Positions 7,844 to 14,075 of a stretch of 14,507 bases of DNA are shown piece by piece. The notes beneath the pieces were generated by a model, which saw only the letters and a list, made by a program, of their open reading frames with translations, was not told the origin of the DNA and did no database searches. A program made the translations under genes and the position numbers. Every line of letters begins with the position of its first letter. Position 1 is the stretch's first letter. The stretch covers positions 1 through 14,507 of the forward strand of contig SHYX01000076.1 of assembly GCA_009692585.1 (NCBI GenBank), written 5' to 3'. The stretch is from Myxococcales bacterium. GTDB taxonomy: Bacteria; Myxococcota; UBA796; SXON01.

Positions 7844-8472
7844 ATGCGCCCACTTTCCTTGTTCCTCACCATCGCCCTCCTGGGCTGTGCTGGCGTGCCC
7901 TCCCCCCAGTTGCCCGCTGAACTTCCGTCCCCCGTCCCGCTCGAGGCCCCGTCGCGGCGCCCAACGCCGCCCTCCCACCGCCGGTCGCAGCCGTCGCCGT
8001 CCCCCCTGCCGCCCCCAATGGGGAGCCGGCCTGGATCGCCGAGGCCGTGGCCGAGGCGCTCAGTTGGGAGCAGATGCCGGGAACCAGCGGCGGTGAAGAG
8101 GACCCCAAGCGGCCGCCTGCACTGCACGCCTTTTTCCTCGGCCATCCGGAGTACGCGGACCCGGCCCATCGCGAAGCGCTCGCCGGGGAGGCCTGTGGGA
8201 TGGACAACACCGAAGCCGCCCACGCGTGGCTGAAGAATCCTCCACCACGCACGCCGCTCATCTTGGAGGTCACGTCCGAGTCATGGAAGGTATTTGTCGC
8301 CCACAGCAGCCATCACTGCACCAGCGACGATTGGGCCTACTACACCTCCGAGGCCAACACTGCCGCCTCCCAGCGTGGCGCAGACGTGGGGTACGCCGAC
8401 CCCACGAACGACGCGGTCGTGGTTCGGCTCCACGGCCAGGAGCTCGCGCGAATCCGAGGAAAGGAAGCATGA
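7844..8472 (+). pseudogene. Pro-rich lipoprotein gene with a one-base frameshift
   Basis: ATG 7844 is preceded by GGAG (7835-7838) and starts a lipoprotein signal peptide, MRPLSLFLTIALLGC (lipobox LLGC, C15), followed by a Pro-rich stretch. After about 7947 that frame becomes low-complexity Arg/Pro sequence, while another frame picks up as VAAPNAALPPPVAAVAVPPA and then a well-formed domain (WIAEAVAEALSWEQ ... RLHGQELARIRG). The distance 7844-8472 is 629 nt, one short of a multiple of three, as expected for a single-base deletion near GAGGCCCCGTCG (7942-7953). A sequencing error there is possible. The C-terminal domain contains CGMD, SHHCTSDDWAYY and GYADPTNDAVVV; I do not recognise the family. 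The last codons (GKEA, stop) are supplied by mobile repeat copy 1, which begins at 8456, so the native C-terminus is probably lost. Confidence 0.6.
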
Positions 8473-8811
8473 ACGGCCTTTCGGTGAGCGCACCGCGGGA
8501 GCGTACACTCTGGCGGGCGCCGTCGGCGAGCCCTGCGACCCCCCGAAGGCCGCGGACCGCGATCGGGCCGGTCGATTTCTCCAGTCCGGTGAGGATGCGC
8601 GTGAACGTCGCCGTGGGCCCGCTCACGATGGTGCGGATGGCCATCGGCTGCTATCAGTGCCGACATTCCCAGCCGTTCACCTCGAAAACCCTCTAAAAAA
8701 GCTCCGCCCAGCACAGCGCCTCCTCGGCCCTCCTCGACCGCTTGCACTCCGGCTTCGAGAGCTTGAGCGCCGCTCTCGCGTCCTGCTGCGCCCGGGTGGA
8801 CGTGGCGACCC
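8456..8811 (-). mobile_element. Repeat copy 1: 3' end of a dead IS91-like transposase
   Basis: This 356-nt block aligns without gaps to 13514-13869 at about 95% identity (17 differences by hand count). Its first 98 nt also match 10843-10940. On the minus strand it reads RAALKLSKPECKRSRRAEEALCWAEL, then RVFEVNGWECRH, two stops, and QPMALRTIVSGPTATFTRIL-like sequence. That is the C-terminal zinc region of IS91/Transposase_32 transposases as I remember them. An extra lesion (a TAG stop in AELF/RVF) is specific to this copy. The left edge, GAGGAAAGGAAGC just before 8469, is the shared boundary. In IS91 elements that end, 3' of the transposase, is the replication origin (oriIS). The right edge is a truncation. 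Confidence 0.7.
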
Positions 8812-9000
8812 GCTCGTGTTTGGTCTGGTGCCGAGCTGGCGAAACGAGCTGACCGACTTGGTGTCGCGGCTGCTTCTGTCGTCGGAGGACGTCGGCAACC
8901 GGGCGTGATGCGGCGGGCGTCGATGGTGCGGCAGGCGACCGGAGCGGGGCGCAGCCCGTCGGCTTGCCGACCGAGCGGCAGCGAGCGCGGAGGGCCCCGA

Positions 9001-9034
9001 CGGCGGCTTGCCGCCGGGCCGCCCAGACTTTTTT
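9001..9034 (+). terminator. GC hairpin followed by a T run, terminator-like
   Basis: CGGCGGC (9001-9007) can pair across a TT loop with GCCGCCG (9010-9016), or with a second GCCGCC at 9018-9023, which is 5 nt before six T (9029-9034). The stem and T run suggest a rho-independent terminator on the + strand, although no intact + gene ends nearby. A similar TT-loop hairpin lies at 8958-8971. Confidence 0.4.
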
Positions 9035-9079
9035 GGAGATAAACCCCGTGCTTCGTCCCATGTCGGTTTTGGGGTTCGT

Positions 9080-9106
9080 CCTGTGTTGGAGGACTGGTAA
9101 CACAGG
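9080..9106. repeat. Inverted repeat, 8-bp arms
   Basis: CCTGTGTT (9080-9087) and AACACAGG (9099-9106) are perfect reverse complements around an 11-nt spacer, GGAGGACTGGT. Possible roles are a protein-binding site or a hairpin end of a lost mobile element. No direct evidence separates these. Confidence 0.4.
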
Positions 9107-9364
9107 GGAACTGTGAACACGCCCTCCGGCTCTCAAGCTCCGCAGCCCGGTGGCGTACGTCGGGTCGACGGCGCCGTTGGACCCGATCAAGGGTCGCTTA
9201 TGCGGCGGAGCAAGCGGAGATGCTGCGGAGGGTGCCGGTGGCGGTGTCGGAGCAGATGGTGGTGGAGATGGGGTGCTGGCGCAAACTGAGATAAGATGCG
9301 TCGGGGTGGGGACAGCCAAACTCACCGCCGTTGCGTTGCATCTGTTCCACCTTGGATTTCATGC

Positions 9365-10966
9365 ATGTCGACTCGCTACTCTCCCCTGTGGAAACGACGC
9401 CTTCCGGCCAGCGCGCTGCTGCTCGCGATCAGCGTCCCGGGCTGCGCCAAGCACCCGGTGACCCTGCTGGAACACCAAGCCAAGCGCTATGACCGGAAGG
9501 CCGAGCGCAAGACGGCCGAGGTGTCCGCGGATCGGCGTTATTTTGTGCCGGTCGTCGACGTCGTAGCCTCCGCTGCGGCGGATCTGTCCACCGGCAACGC
9601 CTTGGCGGAGGTGTCCAACACCGCGGTAGGGACCGACTGGGCCTACGGGGGTGAGGTCGGAATCGATACTTCCGGGGAATACTTCGACCAACGTCGCTCG
9701 CGGAACATCGTGAAGATCAGCCTCGTCGGGCCCGAGGCTCAGGTCGCCAAAGTCGACGTCACCGGAGAGCGGCGCATCAAGACCAAGGGCGCGCCGACGC
9801 CGTGGGCCGACAAATCCGCGCCACGCGAAGCCGCGGAGCTGCAAAAGGCGTTGGGCGCCCTGGAGGCGCGGCACTTGTCCACGACCCGCGCAGCAGCGGA
9901 CGATGCCGGCATCCTCGCCGATTTTGAGGCGGCGCTGCCTCCCGGGTACTCCGTTTCAGAGCGGACGAACACGACGTTGGCGGCTACCACGGTGACGACG
10001 ACGCGGAAGGAGCGCAAGGGCAAAGGGCTCTGGGCCACTTGGGAGGCGCGGACCGTGCTCCAGCTGAACGTCAACCCCGATGACCACTTGATCACCGTGA
10101 CGGAGCGGAGCGACCATCGCTTCACCACCGAGGCTGAAAAGGGCGCATGGTCGCCAGCCAACACCCACAACCAAGCCGCCGCGCTCGACTGGCTTGCCGC
10201 ATCGCTGCGCATCGGGATGCCCGCCGGGCACGAAGCGTACAGCGATCCGCTGCTCGCAACAATTGCCCCGCTCTCGGACGGGTTCGCCGCTACCCCGGCC
10301 CCGCCTCGGCTCCGCGACATGAACGAGATCGCCAAGGTGATCGAAGCGCGCGCGTTCGAGACCGGCACCGGCAACTTCACCGTGTGTCTAGACACCGTGC
10401 TGGTCAACCCCACCGACGCCTCCGGCTACGATTGGGATCTTCCGGGCGTCACCAACGTCCTCGCCGCCACGACGACCGTGTCGCAGGTCGCGGACGGTGC
10501 TTTGGGACAGCTCAACAGCATGGCCGACCAGTCGCCGATGATGGGGTACCTCGTGGACGGCGCGTTCGCCTACGCCACGGCCGATACCGTCGATCGCCAC
10601 CGGGCACAGTCCATCGCACGAACCACCGGGGCCGTCGCGAAGTGGACAGCCGCCCACCTGCCCGTCAAGCCCGAGATCGCCGGCTCGGTAGCCATCGGGC
10701 CGACGCTGTTCACGCTCCCACAGGCGGACAACACCTTGCGGACCGATCCCAACGTCTGCGCGACGGCCGACTACAACCGTGGCGGCACCGCCATACAGGC
10801 GATCCTTTGGGACGTAGACGTCAGCTACAACGATGCCATTGGGAGGAAAGGAAGCATGAACGGCCTCTCCGTGAGCGTACCGCGGGAGCGTACACCCTGG
10901 CGGGCGCCGTCGGCGAGCCCTGCGACCCCCCGAAGGCCGCCTTGCAGCGCCGTTTCGAGCTGGTAG
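9365..10966 (+). CDS. Large predicted lipoprotein, unknown function, C-terminus replaced by mobile-element sequence
   Basis: I start this at ATG 9365 because it gives an exported protein of 533 residues: MSTRYSPLWKRRL, a hydrophobic stretch, then SVPGC with C27 as likely acylation site. The in-frame ATG at 9296 would bury that signal. No good Shine-Dalgarno is visible for either. The mature protein is soluble-looking, with alternating strands and Thr-rich segments (TLAATTVTTTRKERKGKG, TVLQLNVNPDDHLITVTERS) and a few Cys. I recognise no family. Native sequence ends near residue 492 (YNDAIG). From 10843 the frame runs into repeat copy 2 and adds RKGSMNGLSV... and then seven unrelated residues before the stop, about 40 foreign residues. 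The original C-terminus was therefore probably lost when the element inserted, or ended close to this point. Confidence 0.65.
   Translation: MSTRYSPLWKRRLPASALLLAISVPGCAKHPVTLLEHQAKRYDRKAERKTAEVSADRRYFVPVVDVVASAAADLSTGNALAEVSNTAVGTDWAYGGEVGIDTSGEYFDQRRSRNIVKISLVGPEAQVAKVDVTGERRIKTKGAPTPWADKSAPREAAELQKALGALEARHLSTTRAAADDAGILADFEAALPPGYSVSERTNTTLAATTVTTTRKERKGKGLWATWEARTVLQLNVNPDDHLITVTERSDHRFTTEAEKGAWSPANTHNQAAALDWLAASLRIGMPAGHEAYSDPLLATIAPLSDGFAATPAPPRLRDMNEIAKVIEARAFETGTGNFTVCLDTVLVNPTDASGYDWDLPGVTNVLAATTTVSQVADGALGQLNSMADQSPMMGYLVDGAFAYATADTVDRHRAQSIARTTGAVAKWTAAHLPVKPEIAGSVAIGPTLFTLPQADNTLRTDPNVCATADYNRGGTAIQAILWDVDVSYNDAIGRKGSMNGLSVSVPRERTPWRAPSASPATPRRPPCSAVSSW
10843..10940 (-). mobile_element. 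Repeat copy 2: terminal 98 nt of the IS91-like element
   Basis: It starts with GAGGAAAGGAAGC, identical to the edge of copy 1, and matches copies 1 and 3 closely up to CGAAGGCCGC at 10940, where similarity stops abruptly. It contains only the extreme 3' end of the transposase remnant and the putative oriIS end. Its left neighbour is the coding sequence of the 9365 lipoprotein, joined in frame. Confidence 0.7.
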
Positions 10967-10975
10967 TCAGCAGGT

Positions 10976-10998
10976 GTGGGTCGCCCCTCGCGACCCAC
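10976..10998. other. Perfect 9-bp hairpin downstream of repeat copy 2
   Basis: GTGGGTCGC (10976-10984), loop CCCTC, GCGACCCAC (10990-10998). It lies 10 nt after the stop of the 9365 gene and has no T run after it. It may terminate transcription of that gene or be an end structure of a mobile element. Confidence 0.45.
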
Positions 10999-11010
10999 GA
11001 ATGTGGTATA

Positions 11011-11020
11011 CGCACGTGCG
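11011..11020. promoter_or_regulatory. 10-bp perfect palindrome, possible operator
   Basis: CGCACGTGCG, directly after GGTATA (11005-11010), which looks like part of a -10 box. It lies 54 nt upstream of the Ig-like lipoprotein start. A regulator site is possible but unsupported otherwise; short GC palindromes arise easily in such DNA. Confidence 0.25.
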
Positions 11021-11074
11021 CCAAGGGCTCTTTCCTCGGCGCAGTTGCCGTTTCACTTCCGCCCCGGATTCCAA

Positions 11075-11638
11075 ATGTTTGTCCTGTCCCTGCTCCTCGC
11101 CTGTGTGGTCGACCCCGCCTCCATCAAGTTCGACGGCCCGCCGTCCGTCACCGTCAACTCCTTCGAGCCGGTTCCCGTGGCCAAGTCCAAGGTGCTCGAC
11201 AAGGAGGGCAAGCCCATCGAAGGCGCCATCACGTCGATCACGGTCACGCCGGCGGACGTCGCCACGCTCAAGGGCACCAACATCGTGCCGCTCAAGAACG
11301 GCGAGGCCACGGTCATGGCCCACCTCAAGGAGATCTCCGGGAGCTACAAGCTGGTGATCGCCAAGCCGGATCGCGTCGACATCGCGGACTGGATCGTCCC
11401 GCCGAAGGTCGGAGGGCAGAGCACCGTCGTCGTGACCGTGTACGCCGGCGAGACCGTCGTGAGCTGCCCGGACCTCAAGTGGTCCGTCGACAACGAAGCC
11501 GTCGTCAAGCTCGAGGGCGGGGACCCCACGGGCGTCTACCTCAAGGCCCAGAGCGCGGGTCCCTTCACGCTGACCGCCACCTGCAAGGACGTCGTGGGAA
11601 CGCGCGCCGGCACCACCGAAGTCGCCGCCGCGCCTTGA
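11075..11638 (+). CDS. Small Ig-like-domain lipoprotein
   Basis: A 187-residue protein starting at ATG 11075, which gives an ideal short lipoprotein signal (MFVLSLLLAC, C10). Upstream in-frame starts would place a non-signal leader before it. The mature part is beta-rich with two repeated units. The first is around SVTVNSFEPVPVAKSKVLD ... TSITVTPADVATLKG ... GEATVMAHL, the second around GQSTVVVTVYAGE ... LKWSVDNEAVVKLEG ... GPFTLTATC. The pattern of conserved 'V-x-V ... value or function of the state ... G-x-A/T-x-V-T-A' matches bacterial Ig-like (BIG2-type) domains. It probably sits at the cell surface or outer-membrane inner leaflet; a ligand cannot be told. No strong ribosome site is visible. 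It is convergent with the MopE/FGE gene, with hairpins between. Confidence 0.7.
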   Translation: MFVLSLLLACVVDPASIKFDGPPSVTVNSFEPVPVAKSKVLDKEGKPIEGAITSITVTPADVATLKGTNIVPLKNGEATVMAHLKEISGSYKLVIAKPDRVDIADWIVPPKVGGQSTVVVTVYAGETVVSCPDLKWSVDNEAVVKLEGGDPTGVYLKAQSAGPFTLTATCKDVVGTRAGTTEVAAAP

Positions 11639-11695
11639 TCCGCGCTTCGACCTGTGCCCACCCTTGCTGAGCGCACCACCGCTGATGACTGGCGA

Positions 11696-11717
11696 TCAGG
11701 GGGCTACCGCCCCCTGA
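11696..11717. terminator. 9-bp GC hairpin in convergent intergenic region
   Basis: TCAGGGGGC (11696-11704), loop TACC, GCCCCCTGA (11709-11717), a perfect stem 58 nt after the stop of the Ig-like gene. No T run follows, so a rho-independent terminator is possible but not canonical. Confidence 0.45.
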
Positions 11718-11750
11718 ACCCCCAGAAGACCGACTGTCCACCGCCCTGCC

Positions 11751-11831
11751 CACCCCCGCCGGCTACGCGCTCAGGCGGGGGGCCGGCTATCGCACGGCCT
11801 GATCCCGCCTGACGCTCCGCCGGCAGGGGTG
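11751..11831. repeat. 81-nt imperfect palindrome
   Basis: The outer stem pairs CACCCC-C-GCCGGC (11751-11763) with GCCGGC-A-GGGGTG (11819-11831), 12 of 13 pairs with one C/A mismatch. The middle stem pairs GCG and TCAGGCGGG (11767-11779, one bulged C) with CCCGCCTGA and CGC (11804-11815). An inner stem GGCCG (11781-11785) pairs with CGGCC (11795-11799). Roughly 29 base pairs can form. It is between convergent genes, so it may act as a bidirectional terminator. The size also recalls recombination sites or hairpin ends of single-strand mobile elements. I see no attC core motif. Confidence 0.6.
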
Positions 11832-11846
11832 ATGGATGCTCCATCA
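11830..11846. repeat. 7-bp hairpin abutting the large palindrome
   Basis: TGATGGA, loop TGC, TCCATCA. It overlaps the right end of the 81-nt palindrome and could terminate the minus-strand gene ending at 11901, though no U-run follows on that strand. Confidence 0.4.
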
Positions 11847-11878
11847 TTCGGGTAACCCTACATAAATGCAATCACGAT

Positions 11879-11909
11879 CAAGGGCTCAAGGGCTCAGGGG
11901 TCAAGGGCT
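11879..11909. repeat. Short tandem repeat across the stop codon of the MopE/FGE gene
   Basis: CAAGGGCT occurs at 11879, 11887 and 11902 with a degenerate CAGGGGT unit at 11895. The array includes the stop codon and final residues (SSP) of the minus-strand gene, so repeat slippage could vary its C-terminal end. Confidence 0.5.
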
Positions 11910-13490
11910 CGACCTCGAAAGGCGAAAGCCGAAGTGTAAGGAGGCGCAGCACGGGTCGCCGTAGTCGCCGCGATAGGCAACGGCCGCGAAGCGCGCGACG
12001 CTGCCCCAGCCACCGCCGCGACCGACCCGGTTGGAGCCTGACGAAGCCCCAACCGGGTCTACGGCCGCATAACCCGCGCCGTACCAATCATTGGTCCACT
12101 CCCACACGTTGCCGCTCATGTCGCACAAGCCCCAGGCGTTGGCCGTGAGCGTGCAGACACTGTGAGTCGTTGAGAGCGAGGTTTCGTAGGTCCAGGCTAC
12201 GTCCGCGGCGGTGTCCGAGCCGGCATATACGGTGTCCACCCCGGCGCGTGCCGCGTACTCCCACTCCGCCTCAGTCGGCAGCCGGTAGCCGGGGCAGGAG
12301 TATGGATCGGTCAGGTACGCCTCCGCGAGGTCCGGGGTGCTCGTGGTGTCGTAGCAGGGCGTCAACCCCTCCGCCGTCGAGAGCGCGTTGCAATACTTCG
12401 CCGCGTCGTACCAAGAAACCTGTTCCACAGGGCAGCCCCCTCCGCAGGTCGAGAAGTACGACGGTGTGGTGTCGGTCGCGGCCGTGAACAGCGCCCATTC
12501 CGCCTGCGTCAGCTCGGTCTGGCCGATCCAGAAGTCATGCGTCAGCGTCACCTCGTAACTGCCGCCCATCACAAACGTCCCCGACGGGATCATGACCATC
12601 TCACTGCCCCAGACCGTCGAGTAGTCCACGCACGCAGAGTCCTCCCCGTCCACGCGGAAATCATCACAGTCCTTCCAATTGTCAACATACCCAGACGGAG
12701 CGTCGCAAAACGGCTCAGATGCACCAACCGCAGTACCCAAGCCATCCTCGTCCCCATCCAAATACCAGACCGTCTGACCAATCGCGCTCGGATCCGCGTC
12801 GTCCACCAGCCCGTCGCAGTCCTCGTCGCAACCAGCATCAGTGCAGCCAGCGTCACAGACCTCCTGACCAACGGGAGACACATCCGCCCTCGTGTCGTCA
12901 CAATCCGGCCCCAGCTCTGAGCCCTGTTGGATCGCCCCCGCCGGCTGTTCACAAGAAGCAGCCGGACTGTTCAGGTCGCCGTAGCCGTCCTCATCCAGGT
13001 CGGGGTACCACAGGGTGTCCGGGTTGATCGACGAATCCTCGTCGTCGCAGTCCGCATCCGACGCAACATAGCCCTCGGTTGCAGTACAGTCGTCGATGGT
13101 CCTATCCGGTGTGCCGTAACCATCTCCATCCCCGTCAAAATACCAGGTCGTCGGTTCGACACCGTCGTCTGGCTCCCCGTCACAGTCGTCATCTACGAAG
13201 TTGCAAACTTCGGGAGCGCCCGGGGAGGTAGACGGCGCGAAGTCGTCACAGTCGCCGCCGGTAGCGGACACGCCGTCCCCCAACGCGCAGGTGGTAGCAG
13301 GCGCGGTGCCGCCGTAACCATCCCCGTCGGCATCGACGTACAGGCCGCCAGCGGCGCCGATCGCCGCGTCGTCATCGTCGCAGTCCGTGGGCCGAGGGAT
13401 TTCGTCGCCATCGAGATCCATACGGGCGTCGAACTCCTCGTCGCTGATGATGGCGCAACCGACGAGAACGAAAAATGGGATTAAAAACAT
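11901..13490 (-). CDS. Lipoprotein with MopE-type metal-binding repeats and a C-terminal FGE/SUMF1-like domain
   Basis: A 529-residue protein. I place the start at the ATG at 13490 because it directly opens a lipoprotein signal (MFLIPFFVLVGC, C12); an upstream GTG at 13508 is less fitting. Residues about 25-285 hold five Asp/Cys-rich units of the form 'WY/YVDxDGDGYG ... CDD', as in YVDADGDGYG (51-60), WYFDGDGDGYG (116-126), WYPDLDEDGYG (161-171) and WYLDGDEDGLG (242-252). These are the MopE-type putative metal-binding motif, probably Ca or Cu. Residues about 295-529 are an FGE/SUMF1/PvdO-type domain: MVMIPSGTFVMGG, FWIGQTELTQAEW, GYRLPTEAEWEYAARAG, NAWGLCDMSGNVWEW and RVGRGGGW. The two catalytic cysteines of true formylglycine-generating enzymes, expected shortly after GGSY/GGGW, are replaced by Ser and Ala, so it is unlikely to make formylglycine. 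It is likely surface-exposed. Its upstream region begins with repeat copy 3. Confidence 0.88.
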   Translation of the reverse strand: MFLIPFFVLVGCAIISDEEFDARMDLDGDEIPRPTDCDDDDAAIGAAGGLYVDADGDGYGGTAPATTCALGDGVSATGGDCDDFAPSTSPGAPEVCNFVDDDCDGEPDDGVEPTTWYFDGDGDGYGTPDRTIDDCTATEGYVASDADCDDEDSSINPDTLWYPDLDEDGYGDLNSPAASCEQPAGAIQQGSELGPDCDDTRADVSPVGQEVCDAGCTDAGCDEDCDGLVDDADPSAIGQTVWYLDGDEDGLGTAVGASEPFCDAPSGYVDNWKDCDDFRVDGEDSACVDYSTVWGSEMVMIPSGTFVMGGSYEVTLTHDFWIGQTELTQAEWALFTAATDTTPSYFSTCGGGCPVEQVSWYDAAKYCNALSTAEGLTPCYDTTSTPDLAEAYLTDPYSCPGYRLPTEAEWEYAARAGVDTVYAGSDTAADVAWTYETSLSTTHSVCTLTANAWGLCDMSGNVWEWTNDWYGAGYAAVDPVGASSGSNRVGRGGGWGSVARFAAVAYRGDYGDPCCASLHFGFRLSRSSP

Positions 13491-13513
13491 GACCAGAATG
13501 TACCACACACGCG

Positions 13514-14075
13514 GAGGAGAGGCAGCATGAACGGCCTTTCGGTCAGCGCACCGCGGGAGCGTACACCCTGGCGGGCGCCGTCGGCGAGCCCTGCGACCCC
13601 CCGAAGGCCGCGGACCGCGATCGGACCGGTCGCTTTCTCCAGTCCGGTGAGGATGCGCGTGAACGTCGTCGTGCGCCCGCTCACGAGGGTGCGGAGGGCC
13701 ATCGGCTGCTATCAGTGCCGACATTCCCAGCCGTTCACCTCGAAAACCCGCTGGAGAAGCTCCGCCCAGCACAGCGCCTCCTCGGCCCTCCTCGACCGCT
13801 TGCACTCCGGCTTCGACAGCTTGAGCGCCGCTCTCGCCTCCTGCTGCGCCCGCGTGGACGTGGCGACCCTCGGCACTACCTCGGAGCGCAAGCTTCAGGC
13901 CCAGGCGCACCAGCGTGCCCCCATCCGCGCCCCTGATCCGCTCGATCCGGCCCTGGGCCAGCGGGGGGCGGAGGACGCACCGGCACAGCCGCTCAAGGCC
14001 CGCCCGGTCGTTGGCCGAGAGCGCGACGTTGGCGTGGAGATTGTACCCATCGTACGACGCACAGCGGGCTGGGAG
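13514..14075 (-). mobile_element. Repeat copy 3: longest remnant of the IS91-like transposase
   Basis: On the minus strand, 14045-13881 reads YNLHANVALSANDRAGLERL, CRCVLRPPLAQGRIERI and GGTLVRLGLKLALR. This is the characteristic central segment of IS91-family (Transposase_32 / Y2) transposases. An out-of-frame internal deletion near 13880 removes the part that normally carries the FEPLELL...YHGVLAP-like segment. The next frame continues SEVVPRVATSTRAQQEARAAL, KRSRRAEEALCWAELLQRVF and EVNGWECRH, followed by two stops (TGA TAG) and QPMALRTLVSGRTTTFTRIL. The left 356 nt are the shared repeat. The edge GAGGAGAGGCAGC begins 23 bp upstream of the MopE/FGE start codon, with the dead transposase pointing at that gene. 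The N-terminal half with the Y2 tyrosines is not seen in recognisable form. Confidence 0.75.

Larger units (their letters stand above)
8812..9364. other. Intergenic region without a convincing gene
   Basis: Between repeat copy 1 and the next lipoprotein gene no reading frame has recognisable protein character. The region holds a GC hairpin GTCGGC-TT-GCCGAC (8958-8971), a second one of the same design with a T run (9001-9034), an inverted repeat at 9080-9106, and a short AT-richer stretch before 9365. It could contain unrecognised debris of the IS91-like element. No clear promoter was found; TAAGAT at 9292-9297 is a weak -10 candidate without a -35. Confidence 0.5.

Noticed and set aside
8469..8696. 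A + strand frame MNGLSVSAPRERT... inside the repeat, with a purine-rich Shine-Dalgarno-like edge (AGGAAAGG) before its ATG, open in copies 1 and 3.
   Set aside because: It is antisense to a recognisable transposase end. Between copies 1 and 3 most changes fall at its second codon position, the opposite of what selection on this frame would give. The good ribosome-site match is probably chance or part of the element end.
8456..8908. A second + strand frame through the repeat (ERPFGERTAGAYTLAG ... FPAVHLENPL), with substitutions between copies mainly at third and first positions (hand count 9 third, 7 first, 1 second).
   Set aside because: It shares codon boundaries with the antisense transposase frame, so sparing of second positions cannot distinguish them. 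In copy 3 the frame has no start codon between the upstream stop at 13490-13492 and 13715. Past coding by the transposase explains the pattern.
11751..11831. The large palindrome as an integron attC site.
   Set aside because: No GTTRRRY/RYYYAAC core pair at its ends and no integrase gene or cassette array in the window.
8456..13869. The three repeats as a CRISPR-like or regularly spaced array.
   Set aside because: Copies are long, differ in length, lie about 2.4-2.7 kb apart and encode transposase sequence.
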